From the NCBI GenBank assembly GCA_022747635.1, contig JAKTNV010000011.1:18683981-18747980 (forward strand): a stretch of DNA of 64,000 bases, read 5' to 3'. Each line of letters begins with the position of its first letter. Position 1 is the first letter of the stretch. Shown piece after piece: positions 57,110 through 64,000 of this stretch. This DNA comes from Hetaerina americana (Eukaryota; Arthropoda; Insecta; Odonata; Calopterygidae). The position numbers and the translations under genes are program-made. The notes under the pieces were generated by a model. That model saw only the letters and a program-made list of their open reading frames with translations, was not told where the DNA came from and made no database searches.

Positions 57110-58070
57110 TGTAGCATTAAAGAAGGTTTGTTTCAATGTAGTTTCTCGCATCACATTCTATCGTTTTTTCACCACAATATTATGATGGTGGACAGTACAA
57201 TAGCTTTTCAGTCGACATCCTGGGTTCGATGCAATTTTCTCTGGTACCATTATCGCTAAATTAGGTTTCTATGAAAACTAATACATTTTAAGTATACCGT
57301 CTGCAGAATGAAACGTTCAATTCTGTTACCCCTTGGAGTTTTTATTAAAATTAGGTCAACGCCAAATCCGGGTTTCTTTACTCTGCTATGCTATGAAAGC
57401 ATAACGCAACTGGTCTCTCTCCCATGCAGTAATTTTAGGTTTGATTTTCATATGTTTTTTGCCAACATTTTCACGAAGAAATAAACCAAATTCCATCGCC
57501 ATTCTGTTTATATTAACAACTCCAACATCCATGAAATTTCAATTAATTTCCATATGCGTACGCTAGATAGCTTCGTATATACCCATCAATCTTTTAAAAC
57601 TTGTTTATTCAAGTTGAATTTGAATGGACAATTCGTAAAATCAATAGAGTAAGATTAAAAATTATCAAGCTTTTGATAGGAAGACAACCAAGAGGACCAA
57701 ATTACGTTTTCACCAGCATTTTGGACTTGGATGTGGGAAAGGTTTACGTAGGCCGATCAGGGGAAATCCAACAAACAATATAACTAACAAACGTTATTAT
57801 TCAAACGGTTGACGAATGAAACTCAATTTAAAGTAACTAATGGAGTCAATTATTTCCTGAAAGAAGCGTCAAATATCTTCTAAAACAAACTCATTGGAGA
57901 AAACCAAAATATATTTAAGAAAATTGAGAATGCTGAACAGAAAAAAATAGAATTACTTTGAAATATTCTAGACCATTGTTATGGATCATAATTTTAATGT
58001 GCACTTTAGAGAATTCCTTGGCCTGTTGGCATTTAGAAATTTGACATTCTTCTGGCAATAGAATTATTAT
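57110..58070. other. Unassigned AT-rich sequence
   Basis: Nothing recognised. Confidence 0.4.
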
Positions 58071-58072
58071 TT

Positions 58073-58600
58073 GATAGTCTACCGCTTAAGGTAGCTTATC
58101 GATGGACACTTACTAACAAGCCGGCAAAAACTAGTACATCCTACCAATACAAACTGACACCCCAAACTTTAATAAACCCTTCTCCAATTCCGAATACGTT
58201 CTGCTTCCTTTCATTGCGTCCAATCCACCTATCCTATTCCTGCCTCTTTCTATACTACCTAACATTCTCCCCTTTATCAAAATCTTCAACATGCTATTGC
58301 CGAACAAAACGCTCTAAATACTCCTTACCTGCTTCTTTGGAATTTCTCCCAACAATCTTCTCTCCCCCACCATCTTTCTCCACATCCACATATAACAGGC
58401 CTCCAATTTACACCTATTATCTTGATATTCAATGGATAAGTTTGCGCGCCATTCAAAACAACATCACATACCCCATCGCACGAAAAATATATCGCGTAAT
58501 AAGTTTTTATGAATCTTTCCTCAACATCCATAATAGATGTCTCTGTTATCAAAGCCAGCATCCTCGAGGAAAATTTCTTTGTCTATTGCAGATGATTGTA
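58073..58600 (-). pseudogene. Family 1 LINE 3' relic
   Basis: GATAGTCTACCGCTTAAGGT starts the terminus; the stem CTACC/GGTAG is kept with a GCTTAA loop. CCTTTCATTGCGTCCAATCC, CTAACATTCTCCCCTTTATC and CACATCCACATATAACAGGC follow in LINE order. Confidence 0.8.
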
Positions 58601-58669
58601 AAAGCAGTCGTAAAAATAATTATTGGTGTTGTATTCTCGGCTACCTTTGGAAGGTAAAAATGTTCATCG

Positions 58670-59390
58670 CGATGAAACATGATGAGCAGCATGCCTGGAT
58701 GCAGTAGCGGAAAGTTATCCATTAAAGTCTTGTTACGTTTCACAGAATTAATGATGACTTGAGAATTATGTGCGCATTCCGTCGAACGGCACGAGGATTA
58801 ATATATTCCTGTAGGACCTCCAGGAATATTAAGGTAAAAAATCAAGTTAAGAAAATTGACGTGCGAAATTGCCGTGGACAAGGACGTAAGAGGGATGGGA
58901 TTGGGGAGAAAGTACGGGGACGCTGATGTCCCGCTCTTGTCAGACGCAATTTGGAGGACTCCACCATAAAAAGGGATTCGGACGAAACAAAATTCGATCT
59001 TGACAAGGATGAGGTTCATCTCAGGGCGAGCCATTTCGCTGTAAATGGCTCCAATAAAGGGGAAATTGTAACCGTATTTATTCCCAAACCCGGGTATGGA
59101 TTTAGTGGATGAAATCGGTAGCGGTGCAGAGAAAAGTATTTTTAGTCTTTAAAAAAAACTTCGCTTGGGGAAATGTTATCAGAGACTGTATTACATGAAG
59201 TCAAATCATTTGTTCCTGGCGGACTACAAATTTAAAATGATAAAACTAGCAGCTGAAACCTATAATTGTTGGATAAGCATGAAAAAATAGTCATTAAATA
59301 ATTTGAGGATTTATTGTTCCTTTTTAATTCCCTTTTCCACACATTGACTCTATAAAATATTCTTATTAGAGTGAGAAATTAAGAAGATAG
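58670..59390. other. Unassigned sequence
   Basis: Nothing recognised. Confidence 0.4.
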
Positions 59391-59394
59391 AGAT

Positions 59395-60196
59395 GATTGG
59401 AACACCCGCGATGATGTCCTCTAATTGATCGTATACCTATCGATCTCTTCCTTCCGATGATTTCTTGGTGACATTGCTTGACATTGGCTGTTTGTCGGCT
59501 CCACTTTCACTTCAATTAGTAAAATTCTGTGAGCTGCTGACTCTCTGTTAATCCCACTTCTTCAAACCTTTTTATTCAATATTATTGCTACGCCTCGCTG
59601 GCTTTCTTCCGCTCTGCTGCATATTACTCTGTAACTGTCACTCCAGTATTGCCCACTATCCTTCCATCTCACCTCACGTGGCCCTAAAACATTAATACTT
59701 CCTCCCTCCATTTTTCGCTTTATGTATTCAAATGTTCCTCCTCTAAAAATCATTCCAGTCCCCATTATAACTTATTCTGTCCTCTTTTGTGCCCTCTGAG
59801 CTGCTACTGTCGCTTCCGGTTTGCAAGGATTTCGTAAGACGATTACCGCGGAAGCATTGCCTGTCCCGCAGTCGGGTACGACACACGGCCAGGACTCATG
59901 TTCTCTATACAGTCCATCATCGGTTTGCGGGATAATAATTCAAAAGCTTTCCTAATGCCATCCTCAATAGTATTTATAACGTGGCATCATCACTCAATGG
60001 TCGCCCCAATAGGGTCAACGCCTTTGCACCCGCCAAACTCAGAAACAAACGCTACGCCGATTTCCTTTCTTCTGACTGCTTACCTTCAACCTATTTGGCA
60101 GGGGTGACCCTACCACGAGCAATATCATTGCTCCCGACAGCAGAGCTCTAGTGGTCAACTGAACGCATAAGGTTGTATTCCATTGCACGGGGAGGG
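59395..60196 (-). mobile_element. Family 1 LINE 5' fragment
   Basis: Matches 3140-3977: the minus strand starts at CCCTCCCCGTGCAATGG next to TA repeats, includes the 5' UTR, a frame at 59562-59765 reading VLGPREVRWKDSGQYWSDSY (endonuclease, the equivalent of LCEVRW), and ends near 59395 in the EQLEDMIA region. RT and 3' end are absent. It shares one TA array with the next LINE copy, head to tail. Confidence 0.8.
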
Positions 60197-60273
60197 ATAT
60201 ATATATATACATATATATATGATATATATATGATATATATATGATATATATATATATGATATAGATATAGATA

Positions 60274-60304
<31 letters not shown>

Positions 60305-60357
60305 GATATATATATATATGATATATATATATGATATATATATATATATATATTATT
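60197..60357. repeat. TA-rich array with GATATATATA periodicity
   Basis: About 160 bp of TA interrupted by G every 10-20 bases, joining the 5' end of one LINE (60196) to the 3' end of another (60358). Confidence 0.95.
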
Positions 60358-61015
60358 AGGTAATCTACCGGTTAAGGTAGGTTTTTGGATGGGCACAGCT
60401 CCTAAATAAATATTATGTGACTCCTAGCAAAACACAACATCCTACTCTACATCAGGTCCCTCTTCATCTCTGAGTACTTTCTTCATCCCTTCATCCCGTC
60501 CAACATCTCTACCCTGTTCCTTCCCTTTCCTCGTTTGCCTAACATTCTTCCCTCTATTACAGTCTTCAACATCCAACCTCCGATCGATACGCCCCTCATC
60601 CATTTTTCCTGCCTCCATAAGATTTCCCCTAACAAACCCCTCTCTTCGCCCACCATACCAAGTACTCCCTCATTTGTTTTCCTTTCGCTTCATTTCACCT
60701 TCTCTATTCTTCTCCACACCCACATTCAAAAAACTTTAATCTACGTATATCCTCCTGCTTCAATGACCACGTATCCGCGCCATGCATAGCTACGCTCCAT
60801 ATCAAAGTTTTCACGAGTCTTTTCTGTCATGTTCTCTTTCTATGTCTAGCCTTGTTGGTCTAGGTTCTTTACCGTACAGTTCTTCGTATATTCCTTTCAT
60901 CTCGGTTCCTATAGTTTCTTTTGCGTCTTCCGATATCCTTTTCGGTTTGACGCGGGTCCGATTCCTGTCGATGCTACTGAGACCCCTCTGTTCCCTCAAG
61001 CTCTTCTGATTTTTG
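60358..61015 (-). mobile_element. Family 1 LINE, internally deleted copy
   Basis: The 3' terminus GGTAATCTACCGGTTAAGGT is well kept and C-terminal coding is recognisable to about 60825 (MHSYAP antisense area). The sequence then jumps to the middle of the ORF (60830-60995: EELYGKEPRPTRLDIERE, then AKETIGTE and RGLSSID), itself with a further deletion between those blocks. The RT catalytic core is missing. Confidence 0.8.
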
Positions 61016-61149
61016 CTACCATATATTGGGAAACTACAGGTGTCATAGGAAATATGTGAGTGGTCATATCTCTGAATTTCCCATGTTTATTTTATCAGAA
61101 TAATACTTCCGTTTTGCTATTTAGTGAATGTCGATAGGCATCGTATATA

Positions 61150-61600
61150 CCCAATATTTCCTCTATTCAAAGCGGAGGATTGGAACCAGGGCAGAGGAGT
61201 GAAGGGGAATGGATTCCAAGGCGCAGGAAGGGTTATGGGATGGGGGAGGTGTTGGGGAGGGTCGAGGGGTGGGAATGGCAGGTGTGACGGAGCGCACATT
61301 TTTATCTCCGTCGCTGAGGGAAGTGAAGTTGTAAAAGGAGGAAGATGGAATGCGAACGCCAGGGATATATCGTACTGGAAAGAGAGAGAAGAGGATGAAT
61401 GGAGGGAATGGAGCGGATGCGGTGGGTGCGAAGTGGGAAAGTGAATTCCACATTTCTGGAAGGAATGAGGGGTGTGAAGGAGGGAATGTGGGGGGGAGGA
61501 GGGGAAGGGGGTGATGGAAAGATGATCCTCGTACCTAAAAATGGGTGGAAAGAGGGGGAGGGAGAGAGAGAGGAGGGATTGGTTTTCTACGGAAGGAAAA
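61150..61600. other. Purine-rich (GA-rich) tract
   Basis: The plus strand is dominated by G and A for about 450 bp. Open frames here are compositional. 61016-61149 and 61601-62635 hold no recognised feature; an 83-codon frame (61608-61859) has no known motif. Confidence 0.55.
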
Positions 61601-62639
61601 GAAATGATTGACAGCCCTAGTTCGGTCTCCGAGTATGTTCCTCACTGACATTCTGAAAGCATATTGCGGGCAAAAAAAAAATATATTGGCATCCATAAAA
61701 AGAGTCATCCAAACGCATTTAGGTGTTGACTTTGTATACGAAGAACTGGATAGGAACGAAAATGTTGTTGTGACACCAGTGAGGATTCCAGTGGAATGGA
61801 ATGATTGCTGGCAGAGGGTTGGTATACCTGGCGGGAAGTTGAATTGCGGTTGCCAGTAGACGTTCGGTACTTACGTACTACGCGCAAGTGCGAGTTATGT
61901 CCTTCATTCAACTACGTTCTTCATTCTTAGCTATAACAGACGATTTGATAGTTTTGGTAATATTGGTAAAAAGTAGGAGATAAAAGCTGAATGCTGGTCT
62001 AAAACAGCAACATTGTCTGTACCCCATCCTTAGTACATTGTACTGAAATGAAACTTGGGCACCCTGGAATAAATATAATTCTCGAGCAAATGCTTTTAAG
62101 AGACCCGATGACCGATTCTCCTGACAATAGGAAAGATAAGATTTGGAATAATTGGATCATTAAAGAGTGAGGTTATCCTGACCCGCCAGGCATGACTTTG
62201 GCAGTGGTGAAATAAGTGTTCAAGGATAGAAAAGTTTGGCGAAAATTATTGAAAGGAAATGGTTTTTCTAAATATTTTAATTATGGTTCTTGTACCCCTG
62301 AACATACCTTAAAGGGAGCGTTTTGACATCCATGTATTTTTTTAAAATATTTGATATTATTCAGCCGATAGAAAAATTTCAGCTATTGTTCAAATGAATT
62401 CCTACCAGAAGAAATTGCAAAGTCAATTCACGATGTGTGGTGAAATAAGGGTACTTATTTTGATTTGTATTATTTCCGAAGCCACCCAAGTTATTTTTTT
62501 CATTCATTAATAGCTTGCCCGTTTGAAAATGCAGATTACAATGCCCGTGAAAATCGTTGCTTCCTCCACTGGCGAAGTGTGTTGCAAAAGGATCATCAGT
62601 CCACCAATTCCATCGGGAGATGTGCCTACATAAAAGTTC

Positions 62640-63880
62640 TGTCAGAAAAATAAATAGAATAAATCTGGGGAAAAATATACTGGAGATCAAAGTACAAATT
62701 GCTAAGATTCTGCTGAAATGCCTTGCCGTTTTTTAGGCGGCTTTTTATTTCAGAGGTCGCCTTATTTGGGCTTTTGCTCTGTGTCACGTATATTTTCCCG
62801 TTGCTTCCTGGACTACCTATCCAGCGTCGTTTTGTTTGCCCTATTCCTTATTTATTTTCCATTATTATTTTCCTATGTTTTAGGGGTTTAACACCATATT
62901 TGGTCTTTTATATTTTTCGTATGGACCAATCTTGTTGATTTTTGTATATGTCATAGCTTCATTAGAATTTTCCGTCAGTTTTTCGAAATAATTTTTTGTT
63001 TGCCTCAGTAAAAGGTTTTGTAGTTTTTCTGTGCCAATTTTTTTGTATATATTCTCGTTTTTCTCCCACGGAGGGAGTCCAAAGGCCAGTCTTAATATTT
63101 TTATTTCAGTGCTTGTTAATTTTTCCATTTGGGATGTACTCACTAGCCCCATCCATGCAGGTGATGCGCAGGTTAAGACTGTTCTTATAGTTGTTTGGTA
63201 TATTAGTATTTTTATTTCCTGAGGGGTAGCGTTATTCCTCAGAATTGGTGCCAGTTGTGATCTTAGTATGGCCGCTTTTTCTCGAATTTCTTTAATATGG
63301 CTTTTGAAGTTTAATCTATCGTCTATGACAACTCCGATTGCTAAGATTCTGCATGAGAGCACCCTTATGTATCGACACACAATGCTGGTGCCTCTGGCTG
63401 TCGTTTTATGATTCCTGTAATGTATTAACAGGACCCTCGTTCACTCACCTCGTCATGGCTTCTTTGTTGTATAATCCAGCGGTCCAAAATTGTACCCAAA
63501 GGGATTATACTTGGGTCTTACTCAAAGAGCCATGTCTCGTCACCAGTAAACACCTATTCTAAGACGTAAGGGTCACTTTCACCGTGGTCCAAGAGGTACA
63601 AGGCAAGATTGTCACACAAGCAGTCTTCTGACAGCTCCGTGAGGACCCTCTTAGCACATCTTTCTCATCGCTCAATATTATGTAAGAATGAAATGCACTG
63701 TGGTTTTCGGAATGTTGCACTTTTCTGCAAACATGTTGTGCAAGCAGAAAACCATATTTTGGGATGGGACCTCTCTCTATCTTCATGAGTATAATTAACC
63801 ATGGTCATGGTCTCCATACCCAATTTGCCAAGCGTAATGGACAATTTCATCGCTGATATGGTACAAGAAGTATTAAGTAT
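62640..63880 (-). mobile_element. Decayed mariner split by a Jockey-like LINE
   Basis: 63400-63870 (minus) encodes N-terminal and central transposase pieces: MKLSITLGKLGMETMTMVNY, later GDETW-like TGDETWLFE near 63530-63545. 63337-63410 plus 62640-62713 give a C-terminal end that parallels 41221-41340. The two parts are contiguous once the insert at 62714-63336 is removed. Part of the catalytic core between them is also deleted. Confidence 0.7.
62714..63336 (-). mobile_element. Jockey-like LINE, 5'-truncated insertion
   Basis: Flanked by identical 16-base copies of ATTGCTAAGATTCTGC (62698-62713 and 63337-63352), a target site duplication. The minus-strand frame reads IGVVIDDRLNFKSHIKEI, then ILIYQTTIRTVLTCASPAW and EIKILRLAFGLPPW, which is the region after the RT palm in Jockey-group LINEs. 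It is open for about 150 codons to a stop near 62880, so the insertion is fairly young relative to its host mariner. The catalytic RT motifs are absent by truncation. Confidence 0.8.
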
Positions 63881-64000
63881 AACTAGGAGAGAACGTATTG
63901 ATGGGAGAAATTTAAAGGAGACAGAAAAGATGGGTGCAGATTTTGATTGGCGATGGAACGCTGAAGATTATGATATTCTAAAGAGGAGGATATTACAAGC
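63881..64000 (+). pseudogene. Family 1 LINE relic, cut by the window edge
   Basis: TTGATGGGAGAAATTTAAAG, GAGACAGAAAAGATGGGTGC and GGCGATGGAACGCTGAAG match the C-terminal coding order (22310-22390). It continues beyond the window. Confidence 0.65.

Noticed and set aside
60197..60357. A CRISPR-like array because of regular G interruptions
   Set aside because: The periodicity is GATATATATA simple repeat with no repeat-spacer structure. The sequence is eukaryotic in content.
61608..61859. 83-codon frame after the purine-rich tract
   Set aside because: Not recognisable as any family. The opposite strand is also open.

Overview
This looks like intergenic DNA from a large, repeat-rich arthropod genome, probably an insect or another ecdysozoan. 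The evidence is several mariner transposases of the D,D34D type, an APE-type LINE with a tail of TA/TAA repeats, tRNA-derived SINEs, relics of two other LINE types, and more than twenty (TA)n microsatellites in 64 kb. No bacterial operon, rRNA gene, CRISPR array or convincing host protein-coding exon was found. The species cannot be fixed from the sequence alone.

The dominant element is one LINE family, called family 1 here. Its most complete copy lies on the minus strand at 781-3977. It is about 3.2 kb, has a single endonuclease-reverse transcriptase ORF, a very short 3' UTR and a TA/TAA-type tail. That layout fits the RTE group, but the clade needs a tree. Partial copies or relics occur at about twenty-five further places. 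Examples are 21805-22600, 43615-44162, 59395-60196, 60358-61015, two minimal tails of about 47 and 125 bp at 18953 and 44872, and many eroded C-terminal fragments. A tRNA-headed SINE family (4059-4352, 19045-19244, fragments at 8290, 45735 and 46195) ends in a hairpin plus GATTAC that is nearly the same as the LINE end, so the SINE is probably mobilised by this LINE.

DNA transposons: a mariner at 55777-57107 with both terminal inverted repeats, a TA target duplication and one frameshift in an otherwise complete transposase; a 3'-deleted mariner at 49049-49904; a shortened mariner inserted in a LINE (25633-26186); a decayed mariner at 41190-41935; a mariner split by a Jockey-like LINE with a 16-bp target duplication (62640-63880); and a mariner derivative at 29791-30704 inside a large palindrome (29650-30845). 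Two copies of a roughly 92-bp palindromic MITE (4548, 11024) carry related termini. CR1/L2-like relics lie at 48440-48690 and 52670-53520.

A further repeat type carries a hairpin laid out as CUGANGA-like sequence, stem, GAAA (13047, 20641, 31147, 54826, 54998), reminiscent of hammerhead-type motifs in Penelope-like elements. GC-rich or strand-asymmetric tracts at 12.07-12.62, 26.4-27.35, 37.4-39.8 and 61.15-61.6 kb are the only places where host regulatory DNA might be suspected. The rest is AT-rich sequence in which nothing was recognised. All alignments were made by eye, so boundaries of decayed elements are approximate.
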